Below are positions 27,160 through 35,642 of a stretch of DNA of 64,000 nt, piece by piece (positions within the stretch are counted from its first letter, which is position 1; every line of letters starts with the position of its first letter). The stretch covers positions 24,902 to 88,901 of the forward strand of contig NZ_MBEQ01000042.1 in the NCBI RefSeq assembly GCF_001954135.1, written 5' to 3'. The notes under the pieces were generated by a model that worked only from the letters and a program-made list of their open reading frames with translations, was not told the origin of the DNA and made no database searches. The position numbers and the translations under genes were made by a program. Source of the DNA: Mycobacterium sp. GA-1841 (lineage in GTDB: Bacteria > Actinomycetota > Actinomycetes > Mycobacteriales > Mycobacteriaceae).

Positions 27160-28539
27160 TCAGCCGCGATGCCCGCTGACGTGGGCTGCCGCGCGATGCG
27201 GCAGCCGCACGGTCGCGATCAGGGTCAGGGCCAGCAACGCACCCAGCACCAGGTATGTCCACGAATACGAGGTGAGCCGGCCCAGCAGCAGCGCGGCCAC
27301 CGCGACACCGAGGCCGGCCGCCAGTTCCTGCACCGAGGCATTGACGGTGTTGGCGTGCGTCAAGTCGTCCCCGTCGACGTCGGAGAACGCCAGACTGTTG
27401 TAGGCGGTGAAGCCGATCGACCGCAGCGCGCCGCTGAGATAGAGCACGACGGCCATCACCACCACCGGCACCCCCGGCCGGAGCACGGCCAGCAAGCCGA
27501 AACACACCACCGAGGCCACCCCGTTGACCAGCAGCACGGTGCGGATGCCGAACCGGCGCATCAGCGGCGTGGTGGCTGGCTTGATCGTCAGATTGCCCGC
27601 GAACAGGGCAGCCACCATGACGCCCGCGGCCAGTGGAGACCAGCCGAACTCCAGTTGGAACTGCAGCGGCAGTAGGAACGGCACCGCGGTGATCACCATG
27701 CGGTACAGCGATCCGGCCATGACCGTGATGCGCAGGGTGTGCACCCGCAGCACCCGCAGTTGCATCAGTGGAGCGGGCGCGGTGAGCAGTCGCCAGAGCG
27801 CCGCGCCGAGCAGCAGGACCGCGGCGGCACCGCAGGCGGTGACCAGTGTCCACTCGGTCCCCGACGCCCGGATGTGCTCCAGTGCGATCAGGGCCGCAGC
27901 TATCCCCGAGCCGAGGGCCAGCAGACCCGGCCAGTCCAACGATCGGGCCGTGGATTGCGGCCCGCCGTGGACATATTTGAGCGCGACGGCAATTCCGATC
28001 AGGCCGATCGGAATGTTGATCGCGAAGATCCATCGCCAGCTGCCCAGCGTCGCGATCGCCCCACCGAGAACCGGTGCCACCACCGGAGCGGTCAACGCCG
28101 GCCAGGTCAACAGGGCGATGGCGCGCACCAGATCCGCCTTGCTGCTGTGACGCAGCACCGCCAGCCGCCCGACCGGCACCATCATCGCGCCGCCGACGCC
28201 CTGTAGCACCCGCATGAGCACCAGCATCGGCAGCGATGTGCTCACCGCACAACCGACCGAGGCCACGGTGAACACCGCGATCGCACCGAGGAACACCCGC
28301 CGGGTGCCGAACCGGTCAGCCAGCCACCCCGTGGCCGGGATCAGCACCGCGACCGTGACCAGGTAGGCCGAGATCGCCACGTTGACGTCGATCGCGGCGA
28401 CGTCGAACGATGCGGCGATCAGCGGGATGGTCGGCGCGATGATCGTGGCGTCGAGAATCTCCATGAACAACGCGCCGGCCACCACCAGCGCCATACCCCG
28501 TGGGAATGGCGGGTTCTCGGGTTCCGTGATCGAGCGCAT
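27160..28539 (-). CDS. MFS drug-type exporter (DHA2-like)
   Basis: A 459-residue major facilitator with about 12-14 hydrophobic segments. Landmarks are FMEILDATIIAPTIPLI with the family Asp in helix 1, the loop GWLADRFGTRRVFLGAI between helices 2 and 3, the antiporter stretch GVGGAMMVPVGR, and APVLGGAIATLGSWRWIF. The start is ATG 28539: TACATT lies 7 nt upstream, indicating a leaderless message, while the in-frame TTG 9 nt further up overlaps that hexamer. Substrate unknown; efflux of hydrophobic compounds is likely. Confidence 0.88.
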   Translation of the reverse strand: MRSITEPENPPFPRGMALVVAGALFMEILDATIIAPTIPLIAASFDVAAIDVNVAISAYLVTVAVLIPATGWLADRFGTRRVFLGAIAVFTVASVGCAVSTSLPMLVLMRVLQGVGGAMMVPVGRLAVLRHSSKADLVRAIALLTWPALTAPVVAPVLGGAIATLGSWRWIFAINIPIGLIGIAVALKYVHGGPQSTARSLDWPGLLALGSGIAAALIALEHIRASGTEWTLVTACGAAAVLLLGAALWRLLTAPAPLMQLRVLRVHTLRITVMAGSLYRMVITAVPFLLPLQFQLEFGWSPLAAGVMVAALFAGNLTIKPATTPLMRRFGIRTVLLVNGVASVVCFGLLAVLRPGVPVVVMAVVLYLSGALRSIGFTAYNSLAFSDVDGDDLTHANTVNASVQELAAGLGVAVAALLLGRLTSYSWTYLVLGALLALTLIATVRLPHRAAAHVSGHRG

Positions 28540-28572
28540 CGGGGGCAATGTAGTTCAGCCCCGCGACTCGGG

Positions 28573-29589
28573 TCAGCTGCCGAGCACCGCGTCGATGCGC
28601 CGGGCGCAGACGTCGGCGAGGTCCACCCCGGGGATGTCGAAGCGCCGGTTGAGCCGGACCATGGCGACCGCCAGCAAAAGCGGCGCGGTGACGTCACCGA
28701 ACGCGATGTTGCCGATCCGGTGCCCCACCGCGTGCTCGTAGCGGTCGATGGTCTCGGCCCGGGAGGGTGTGCCGGGCGCCGGCGCGTTGTCGGGCAGCGG
28801 ACTGCTGATCCAGTCGGTCATCAACAGCCAGGCGAGGTCGGCGGCCGGGTCACCGAGATAGGCGATCTCCCAATCCAGCGCCGCGGCCGGGGTGAGGTCT
28901 CGGCGGTACAGCACATTCGACATCCGGGCGTCACCCCAACACAACCCGATCCGCTCCGGCGTGTAGTCGTGCGCCTCCAGCCAAGCCAGCGCCTTGGTGA
29001 AGACCGGGTGGATCGGCTTGTCGCCGTAGGCCCAGCCGATGGCGTAACGCAGGAACTCCGTCAACGCGGCCGGTGTGGCGTCTCCGAGAAACCCGAGGCG
29101 GTACCGCTGCGGGTCGAGGCGGTGTACCGCCGCGATCATGTCGACGCAGCCGTTCCAGAGGGTGGCGCGGCCTGCATCGTCGGTCTCGGCGAAGATACCG
29201 GCTTGATGGTAGGGCGGCACGTCGCTGACGCCGACGACGTCGTCGATGCGATCCATCACCAGGTACGGGGTGCCCAGCGCCTCGCCGTCCGCGTCGATCC
29301 ATCGCATGGTGGGAACCGGAACCGGCGCGGCCGCAAGGCGATTCATCACGAGGTACTGCCGGCGCAGATCGTAGTCGGGCAGAATCTGGAATTCCGGTGG
29401 CCGGCGGAACACCAGACCGACGCTGGTGCCGTCGTCCAGACCGTCGAGGTCGAACAGGAAGGTCTCGGTGGAGAACCCGCCGGGACTGGGCGCCCAGTTG
29501 ACCACCTTGGCGTTGCTTGCCCCAGGGATACGTTGGCGGGCAACGGTTTCAAAGGCAGCCGCAAGTTCGTCAGCTGCGGGCCTCACCAT
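28573..29589 (-). CDS. Phosphotransferase family protein (APH/ACAD10-like kinase fold)
   Basis: A 338-residue kinase-like enzyme of the aminoglycoside/choline phosphotransferase fold. The catalytic loop reads LCWGDARMSNVLY, so the usual HGD is WGD, but D and N are kept; the metal site LDWEIAYLGDPAADLAWLL is intact. Many mycobacterial paralogues with this WGD loop sit near acyl-CoA dehydrogenases and may phosphorylate hydroxyacyl substrates. Its ATG overlaps the upstream DUF gene by 7 bp, so they form a two-gene operon apparently controlled by the divergent TetR. Confidence 0.82.
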   Translation of the reverse strand: MVRPAADELAAAFETVARQRIPGASNAKVVNWAPSPGGFSTETFLFDLDGLDDGTSVGLVFRRPPEFQILPDYDLRRQYLVMNRLAAAPVPVPTMRWIDADGEALGTPYLVMDRIDDVVGVSDVPPYHQAGIFAETDDAGRATLWNGCVDMIAAVHRLDPQRYRLGFLGDATPAALTEFLRYAIGWAYGDKPIHPVFTKALAWLEAHDYTPERIGLCWGDARMSNVLYRRDLTPAAALDWEIAYLGDPAADLAWLLMTDWISSPLPDNAPAPGTPSRAETIDRYEHAVGHRIGNIAFGDVTAPLLLAVAMVRLNRRFDIPGVDLADVCARRIDAVLGS

Positions 29590-30710
29590 CCGGTGTACCC
29601 GTACCGCGGATACGCTCCGACGAACACCATTTCGACGAGTCCGTGGCCTGTCTTGTCCCGGCCGTTGTCTCGCATTCGCACCTCACACAGCGTCTCGGAC
29701 AGGAAGCTGACCGGCCGGACCACGTCGAGATCGGTGGTGTCGGCGGTGAAGCCGTCGATGAAATCTTTTCCGCGCCAATGCCCGGAGGCATACCCGTTGA
29801 CCTCCATGTAGCCGGCCAGCCCGGGCCAGAAATCGGTGATCGGGGTGACCTCGATTGTGCTGGTGGTCCGGTCGGCATGATGCACGGTGAAGGTGCCGCC
29901 ACTGATCACCCGCAGATCGTCGCGGAACGTGAGATCGTGCTCGACGTCGATGATGCTGTCGGCCGCGCGGCCGGTGTCCAGCGGATAGAGGATCTCGCCT
30001 TCGAACTGCCAACGCGCCCCGGTGCTGGTCTCGCGTTGTGCGAAATGCACCAGCTGGTCCTCGAATTCGAAGATCCCCATGTAGTAGAGCGTGCCGTCGG
30101 GGATCTCCGGAGGCTGCAGGTTGGCGCCCTCGGGCAGGCTGCCGCCGCCGGGGCCGTTGCGGATGCCCCAGGAGTGGTCGCGACCGAACCACCAACGGGA
30201 CGAGTCGATCTCGATGCGCTGTCCGTCGATCTCGATCCAACCCTCCAGGTCACCGTTCTGGTAGAACCGGCGGGCGTCCTCGTTGACGCGGCCACGGGTG
30301 CGGTGGAATGCCGCGGTCTGTTCATAGGCCGGGAACTGCCCGCGCAGCCGCAGGTCCAGGCTGATGCCCTGCTCGTTGGGTTCCAGGACCGCACGCACGG
30401 TGTGCAGCGGTTCCTCGACCTGGTAGGTGAAGGGGCCGACGCGATAGGTGCCGAGTGCGCCGGATTCCGGGTTGAGCTCGGTGGACATCCGCACCACCCG
30501 GGCCTTGCCGTCACGGGTGGTGATCATCGCGTAAGCGTCGGTGACGTTGCGGTTGGGATAGCGGGCCAGCCCGGTCATCACGTTGATGTCCCCGGACCGG
30601 TCGAAGCCGTACATCACGATGCGCTCGGTCCAGCGCAGATCGGATTGGGAGACGTGGTCGAACGTGGTCGGCAACTGGTGGCACAGCAGTTCGTCGTGCG
30701 GGGTGAGCAT
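29583..30710 (-). CDS. Uncharacterised protein, DUF7064/DUF7065-like
   Basis: A 375-residue soluble protein rich in beta strands, with WTERIVMYGFDRSGDINVM near the start and SSRWWFGRDHSWGIRNGPGGG in the middle. It resembles the uncharacterised lipocalin-like group found beside phosphotransferases in mycobacteria, which is distantly like hydratases of the CrtC/AttH type; that assignment is tentative. GGAAGGGAT precedes the ATG at 30710. It is first in an operon with the phosphotransferase and shares a palindromic operator region with tetR. Confidence 0.7.
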   Translation of the reverse strand: MLTPHDELLCHQLPTTFDHVSQSDLRWTERIVMYGFDRSGDINVMTGLARYPNRNVTDAYAMITTRDGKARVVRMSTELNPESGALGTYRVGPFTYQVEEPLHTVRAVLEPNEQGISLDLRLRGQFPAYEQTAAFHRTRGRVNEDARRFYQNGDLEGWIEIDGQRIEIDSSRWWFGRDHSWGIRNGPGGGSLPEGANLQPPEIPDGTLYYMGIFEFEDQLVHFAQRETSTGARWQFEGEILYPLDTGRAADSIIDVEHDLTFRDDLRVISGGTFTVHHADRTTSTIEVTPITDFWPGLAGYMEVNGYASGHWRGKDFIDGFTADTTDLDVVRPVSFLSETLCEVRMRDNGRDKTGHGLVEMVFVGAYPRYGYTGW

Positions 30711-30729
30711 CGGCGATCCCTTCCGGTAA

Positions 30730-30752
30730 TTACGTTATGAGCCGTAACGTAA
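30730..30752. promoter_or_regulatory. TetR-type palindromic operator
   Basis: TTACGTTA and its exact complement TAACGTAA are separated by 7 bp, a 23-bp perfect dyad. It lies between the divergent DUF/phosphotransferase operon (20 bp from its start) and the TetR gene, overlapping the latter's -35 area. The TetR hexamer TAGGTT is at 30773-30778, 6 nt before its GTG. Autoregulation plus repression of the operon is the plain reading. Confidence 0.75.
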
Positions 30753-30784
30753 CAGGCGGCGCCGGCTGACGGTAGGTTTTTGCC

Positions 30785-31366
30785 GTGACCAGTTCCGGCC
30801 CCGCACCCGGGCGCCCCCGCGATCCGGCCAAGGACGCCGCCGTGCTGACCGCGGCGCGCGAGTTGCTGGTCGAGGCCGGCTATCAGGGCACCACGGTGCT
30901 GGCGATCGCCCGGCGGGCGGGGGTCGGTGCGCCCACCATCTACCGGCGGTGGCCCACCAAGGAAGCACTGGTCGAGGATGCCGCGTTCGGCCACACCGAC
31001 ACCGTCCCGGTGCCCGCACCCACCGGCGATCTACGTGCCGACCTTCGCGGCTGGGTGGCAATGTTTCTGGACTGGCTGGCCAACCCGGTCACCCGGGCCG
31101 CCCTGCCCGGTCTGCTGGCCGCCTATCACCTCGACGAGACGAGCTACGAGCGGTTGGTGCTGCGCTCGGAGAACGACGTGCGTGCCCTGATGGTCGAATT
31201 GCTCGGCGGTGATACCGCCCGCGCCGACTCGGTGTTCGATTTCCTGGTGGCCAGTACCGTGGTGCGCGCCATGACCCGCGGTCTGGCCGACCGGGAGGCG
31301 TTCTGTGACCGCACCGCCGACGCACTGACCGCCCTGGCCCGCGCCGATTACCCGTCAGGTAATTGA
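30785..31366 (+). CDS. TetR family transcriptional regulator
   Basis: A 193-residue regulator with an N-terminal TetR helix-turn-helix: AARELLVEAGYQGTTVLAIA, ARRAGVGAPTIYRRWPTKEAL. The C-terminal ligand domain is helical and unassigned. The GTG at 30785 follows TAGGTT by 6 nt, indicating a leaderless transcript. The dyad at 30730-30752 is the probable binding site, so it should control the DUF-phosphotransferase pair and itself. A thioesterase gene follows on the same strand after 32 bp. Confidence 0.92.
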   Translation: MTSSGPAPGRPRDPAKDAAVLTAARELLVEAGYQGTTVLAIARRAGVGAPTIYRRWPTKEALVEDAAFGHTDTVPVPAPTGDLRADLRGWVAMFLDWLANPVTRAALPGLLAAYHLDETSYERLVLRSENDVRALMVELLGGDTARADSVFDFLVASTVVRAMTRGLADREAFCDRTADALTALARADYPSGN

Positions 31367-31398
31367 GGCGCTGACCCTGGGCCTGCAGGCTGACAGCC

Positions 31399-31812
31399 AT
31401 GAGTATTCAGACCGGGCCGGCCGTGATGGAGCAGTTCCTGCCCCAGTCCCCGTTCGTGGCGAAACTCGGCATCGTCGCCGAAATTCTCGACGGCCCCCAG
31501 GTGCGGCTGCGGTTGCCGTGGGACGCGTCGAACGTGACGATCGCCGACATGGTGCACGGCGGCGCGATCGCCGCGCTGGCCGACGTCACGGTGATGGCCG
31601 CGGCCTGGGCTCAGGTCGAGGTACCGGATTCGCTTCGCGGGGTGACGGTTTCGATGTCGATCAGCTATCTGGCCCCGGCGCGGGCCACTGACCTGATCGG
31701 CGTGGGTCGGGTGTTGCGCCAGGGCAGGTCCCTGGTGAACTGCGAGGCCGACGTCCTCACTCCCGACGGTGAACCGGTGGCCAAGGCGATCGCCACGTAC
31801 AAAGTCGGCTGA
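31399..31812 (+). CDS. PaaI-family hotdog thioesterase
   Basis: A 137-residue hotdog-fold protein that would hydrolyse an aryl- or acyl-CoA. MVHGGAIAALADVTVMAAA carries the HGG active-site motif with the helix-borne Asp; MSISYLAPARATDLI and GEPVAKAIATYKV are the sheet edges. It probably shares the tetR transcript. Its TGA abuts the stop of the convergent carbonic anhydrase gene (TGATCA at 31810-31815). Confidence 0.9.
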   Translation: MSIQTGPAVMEQFLPQSPFVAKLGIVAEILDGPQVRLRLPWDASNVTIADMVHGGAIAALADVTVMAAAWAQVEVPDSLRGVTVSMSISYLAPARATDLIGVGRVLRQGRSLVNCEADVLTPDGEPVAKAIATYKVG

Positions 31813-32304
31813 TCAGAGCGTGACCTCGTCGAGCTTGCCGGTGGCGACGTCGAAGATGAAGCCGCGCAACGATTCATGTCTGGTGACGAACGGGCTGGCC
31901 TCGATCCGGCGCAAGGACTGGCGCACATCCTCCTCCAGGTCGATGAATGCCTCGGCCGCCCACTGTGGCTTGATCCCGGTGTCGTCCTGGATCTGCTGTT
32001 TGAACCCGTCATCGGTGAACGTCAGCATGCCGCAGTCGGTGTGGTGGATCAGGATGATCTCCTTGGTCCCCAGCAGCCGCTGACTGATAGCCAGTGAGCG
32101 GATCTCGTCGTCGGTGATGACGCCGCCGGCGTTGCGGATGACGTGCGCCTCACCGTTGCCCAGGCCGAGGATGCGGTAGACGTCCAACCGGGCGTCCATG
32201 CAGGCCACCACCGCGACATGCTTGCTCGGCGGCAACGGCAACGGCCCGGTGAAGCCCTTGGCGTAGGCCTCGTTGTTGGCCAGGTACTGATCGGTGACAG
32301 ACAT
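31813..32304 (-). CDS. canA: Beta-carbonic anhydrase
   Basis: A 163-residue zinc enzyme interconverting CO2 and bicarbonate. Zinc ligands and active-site pair are C35-x-D37-x-R39 (ACMDARLD) and H88/C91 (LIHHTDCGM), with VIRNAGG between. Length and position between the cys operon and opp genes match Rv1284 of M. tuberculosis, an active beta-class enzyme, which is why I use that symbol. It stands alone, convergent with the thioesterase. Confidence 0.93.
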   Translation of the reverse strand: MSVTDQYLANNEAYAKGFTGPLPLPPSKHVAVVACMDARLDVYRILGLGNGEAHVIRNAGGVITDDEIRSLAISQRLLGTKEIILIHHTDCGMLTFTDDGFKQQIQDDTGIKPQWAAEAFIDLEEDVRQSLRRIEASPFVTRHESLRGFIFDVATGKLDEVTL

Positions 32305-32348
32305 GAACCGACGCTAGCGAAGGACGCACGGCATGGCCAGCAACAGAA

Positions 32349-34304
32349 TCAGGCTGAGTTCAGCGGCGCCCGCAGGTCGTACACCGGGGTGTCACCGACC
32401 ATTGTCTTGGTGAAGTTGTCCTTCACCCAGGTGGTGATCTGGCCGGCGCTGCCGCGGGCCTCGTGGGGTGGTCCACCCTTTCCCCGTTCGGGCCGGTCCA
32501 GGAAGTACCGCACCTGACCGTCGGCGACATACTGCTGGAACTGCGCCAACGTGGGCGAGTTGTCGCTGCCGGTGAATCCGCCGATCGCCATCAGCGACTC
32601 CCCCGTCTTGAGTTCGAGGTCGCTGACCATCATCGAGCCCACACTCGCTGCGGCCCAACGACCGTCGGCACCGGCGATGAGCGCAGCCAGGGCCGAATCG
32701 TCGGCTCGGCCGAAGCCAGGCGGCCCACCCGGCCCACCTGGGCCACCCGGTCCGCCCGGTCCACCGAAGCCCAAGTCGCGGTTCGGGCCCGAAGTGGCCA
32801 TCGGCCCACCGCCGTGCACCTTCGCCACCGTCTCGATGGTGTAGGCCGCGGTCGCGCCGAAGCCGAAGAGCACGGCGGCCAGGGCCACCACCACCGGCAG
32901 CTTGCCCGGCCGGTGGGCGGCGAGGGGCAGTGCCACGGCGGTCAGCACCGCACCGATCAGCACGATCCAGCGCAGCGCGGGCAGCCAGTCCGGGGTCCGG
33001 TCCAACAACACGAACGCCCAGACTCCGGTACCGGCCAGCATCACCGCCAGGACCAGCCGAGCAACCAAACCGTCCCGGCGCTGCCACAAATCGGACACCG
33101 ATATGCCGACCAACGCTGCCACCGCGGGCGCCAGCGCCACGGTGTAGTAGGGATGGATGATTCCGTCCATGAAGCTGAACACCACCGCGGTGACCAGCAG
33201 CCAACCACCCCACATCAGCAGCCCGGCCCGCAGGCCGGCGGTCCGCGCGGTACGGCGGGTCAACCACAACGCGGCCACCAGCCCGATCAGTGCGGCGGGC
33301 AACAACCACGACACCTCGGTGCCCATGGACAGTCCGAACATCCGGCCGATACCCGGATCACCGCCGAACATCAGGTTGGCACCGCGACCAGGGCCGTGAC
33401 CGGGTCCCCCCGGGCCGGGGCCAGGGCCGCCGGGCCCCGGCCCGTTCTGTCCCAGGATGCGTTGTAAGCCGTTGTACCCGAAGGCGAGTTGCAGCAGGCT
33501 GTTGTCGGTCGATCCGGCGATGTACGGACGGGAGCCGGCCGGCCACAAGGCCACCAGCGCGATGTACCAGCCCGACGAGATGATCATCGTGGCGGCACCG
33601 ATCAGCAAGGTGCCCAACCGTTTCCACACACCGACCGCCGGCGCGGCGACCAGGAACATCAAGGCCAGGCCTGGCAGGATCAGGAAGGCCTGCAACATCT
33701 TGGTCAGGAACGCGAAACCCAGTGTGCAGCCGGCCAACGCCACCCATCCGGCACTTGCCCGCACCGATACCGGACCGACGGCGCGCACCATGAAGTAGGC
33801 GGCCAGCACGAGCAGCAGTACCAGCAGTGCATCGGGATTGTTGTAGCGGAACATCGAGGCCGCCACCGGCGTCAGCGCCAGCGCCGCCCCGGCGATCAGG
33901 CCGGCCGCGGGTCCGCTGGTGCGTCGCACCGTGGCATACAGCAGGGCCACGGCGCCCACACCCATCAGCGCCTGCGGCAACAGCATGGTGAACTCGTTGA
34001 AGCCGAACAACCGGCCGGACAAGCCCATGGCCCACATCGCTGCAGGCGGTTTGTCCACGGTGATGGCGTTGCCGGCATCCAACGAGCCGAAGAGCCAGGC
34101 CTTCCAGGACTGGGTGCCGGCCTGGGCAGCGGCGGCGTAGTAGCTGTTGGCCCAGCCCGACGAGCCCAGTGCCCAGAGGTAGAGCACTGCCGTGCCGGCC
34201 AACAGGGCCCAATAGGACGGCCGGACCCAGCGCGGGGTCACGGTGTTCTGAGCGTCCGCGGCGGCGGCACCGGCGTCGGGTGCGGCGTCGACGATGGTTG
34301 TCAT
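32349..34304 (-). CDS. GT39-type polyprenyl-sugar glycosyltransferase (YkcB/ArnT-like), copy 1
   Basis: A 651-residue membrane protein with an N-terminal helix, a loop with GSLDAGNAITVDKPPAAM (the acidic loop that binds lipid-linked sugar in GT39/ArnT enzymes), about 11-13 membrane segments and a C-terminal extracytoplasmic domain with GGFTGSDNSPTLAQFQQYV. Two Gly/Pro-rich runs stand out: one in the loop near 33380-33445 and one of GGP repeats near 32715-32770. The ATG at 34304 overlaps the GT2-GtrA stop by 4 bp. It should transfer sugar from a polyprenyl-phosphate donor to an acceptor outside the membrane. Paralogous to the product of 35643-37508. Confidence 0.88.
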   Translation of the reverse strand: MTTIVDAAPDAGAAAADAQNTVTPRWVRPSYWALLAGTAVLYLWALGSSGWANSYYAAAAQAGTQSWKAWLFGSLDAGNAITVDKPPAAMWAMGLSGRLFGFNEFTMLLPQALMGVGAVALLYATVRRTSGPAAGLIAGAALALTPVAASMFRYNNPDALLVLLLVLAAYFMVRAVGPVSVRASAGWVALAGCTLGFAFLTKMLQAFLILPGLALMFLVAAPAVGVWKRLGTLLIGAATMIISSGWYIALVALWPAGSRPYIAGSTDNSLLQLAFGYNGLQRILGQNGPGPGGPGPGPGGPGHGPGRGANLMFGGDPGIGRMFGLSMGTEVSWLLPAALIGLVAALWLTRRTARTAGLRAGLLMWGGWLLVTAVVFSFMDGIIHPYYTVALAPAVAALVGISVSDLWQRRDGLVARLVLAVMLAGTGVWAFVLLDRTPDWLPALRWIVLIGAVLTAVALPLAAHRPGKLPVVVALAAVLFGFGATAAYTIETVAKVHGGGPMATSGPNRDLGFGGPGGPGGPGGPGGPPGFGRADDSALAALIAGADGRWAAASVGSMMVSDLELKTGESLMAIGGFTGSDNSPTLAQFQQYVADGQVRYFLDRPERGKGGPPHEARGSAGQITTWVKDNFTKTMVGDTPVYDLRAPLNSA

Positions 34305-35587
34305 ATCCCTGTCTTCCGGTTCGGTCCGGTGCCGCGCCGGGTCCGGGCCGGATGGAATACCCATCCGCGCAGCAGGACGAAGCGCACCACGGTGGCCAGG
34401 AGGTTGGCCGCCACCAATACGGCAAGTTCGACGCCTCGGTGCGGGACGGGCGCCACAAGGTGCAGGAGCCCGAGTGATCCGCTGGTGATGGCCAGCGCGA
34501 TCGCGAAGACCGTGAGCCCCTCGAGGTGATGCCGGGTGACGTTGCCCGCCCCGGCGATGCCGAAGGTGAACCGCCGGTTGGCGGCGGTGTTTCCGACCGC
34601 GGTGACCAGCAGGGCCACCAGGTTGGCCGCCTGCGCACCGAGGCCGGCCCGAAGGGCGATGAACAGCAACAGGTAGGCCAGCGTGGAGACCACCCCGACC
34701 GCCCCGAAGCGCACCACCTGACGCAACAACGAGCCCGGGGCGGCGGACTTGCGCGACGAGCCGAGCTGGGCGGCGATGGTGTTCACCGGGATCGAGCCGT
34801 TGGCGAAGCCGCGCAGCAACCGGCCGATGCCTTTGAGATCGGCGGTGGCGGTGGCGACGATGTCCACCCGGCTGTCCGGATCATCCACCCAGTCCACCGG
34901 AACTTCGTGGATCCGCAGGCCGCTGCGCTCGGCCAGTACCAGCAGCTCGGTGTCGAAAAACCATCCGGTGTCGGCGACGTGGGGCAGCAGCCGCTGCGCG
35001 ACGTCGGCGCGGATCGCCTTAAATCCGCACTGCGCGTCCGAGAAGCGCGCCGCCAGAGTCGATTTGAGGATCAGGTTGTAGCAGCGGGAGATGAACTCTC
35101 GTTTGGCCCCGCGGACCACGCGCGAGCCGCGGCCCAGCCGGGTGCCGATGGCCAGGTCGGAGTGCCCCGAGATCAAAGGTGCCACCAGCGGGGCCAGTGC
35201 GGCCAGATCGGTGGACAGGTCGACGTCCATGTAGGCCAGCACCGGCGCATCCGAGGTGGACCAGACGGCATGCAGGGCGCGGCCTCGGCCCTTCTCCTCC
35301 AACCGGACCACCCGCACGTCGTCGAGTTCGTCGGCGAGTTCGGTGGCGATCCGCGGAGTCTCGTCGGTGCTGGCATTGTCGGCGATGGTGATGCGGGCCG
35401 GGACCGCGAAGTTCTCTCGGAGGTAGCAGTGCAACCGGCGCACCGAATGTGCCAGCGCGGCCTGCTCGTTGTACACCGGGACGACGACGTCGAGCACGGG
35501 CACTCCGGCGGCCCGCGCGAGGACCGCGGCGTTCGGCCGCGAGGCGAACTGGAACCGCTGCTCGGGCTCTTGGACCAAGGTTGTCAT
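34301..35587 (-). CDS. Bifunctional GT2 glycosyltransferase / GtrA-family protein (YkcC-like)
   Basis: A 428-residue protein. Residues about 35-270 are a dolichol-phosphate-mannose-synthase-type GT2 domain: LDVVVPVYNEQAAL, TIADNASTDETPRIA, and YMDVDLSTDLAAL with the DxD-type metal site. Residues about 295-425 form a four-helix GtrA membrane domain (FGAVGVVSTLAYLLLFIALR onward). It should load a sugar onto polyprenyl phosphate and may help flip it, supplying the two GT39 enzymes that flank it in the same operon. ATG 35587 is chosen because homology begins just after; an upstream frame extension is dropped. Confidence 0.9.
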   Translation of the reverse strand: MTTLVQEPEQRFQFASRPNAAVLARAAGVPVLDVVVPVYNEQAALAHSVRRLHCYLRENFAVPARITIADNASTDETPRIATELADELDDVRVVRLEEKGRGRALHAVWSTSDAPVLAYMDVDLSTDLAALAPLVAPLISGHSDLAIGTRLGRGSRVVRGAKREFISRCYNLILKSTLAARFSDAQCGFKAIRADVAQRLLPHVADTGWFFDTELLVLAERSGLRIHEVPVDWVDDPDSRVDIVATATADLKGIGRLLRGFANGSIPVNTIAAQLGSSRKSAAPGSLLRQVVRFGAVGVVSTLAYLLLFIALRAGLGAQAANLVALLVTAVGNTAANRRFTFGIAGAGNVTRHHLEGLTVFAIALAITSGSLGLLHLVAPVPHRGVELAVLVAANLLATVVRFVLLRGWVFHPARTRRGTGPNRKTGI

Positions 35588-35642
35588 GGCTTCATCGTTC
35601 TCCGCGGGCTTGTGATCTGGGTGGGGCGAAGCTATGCGCCGG

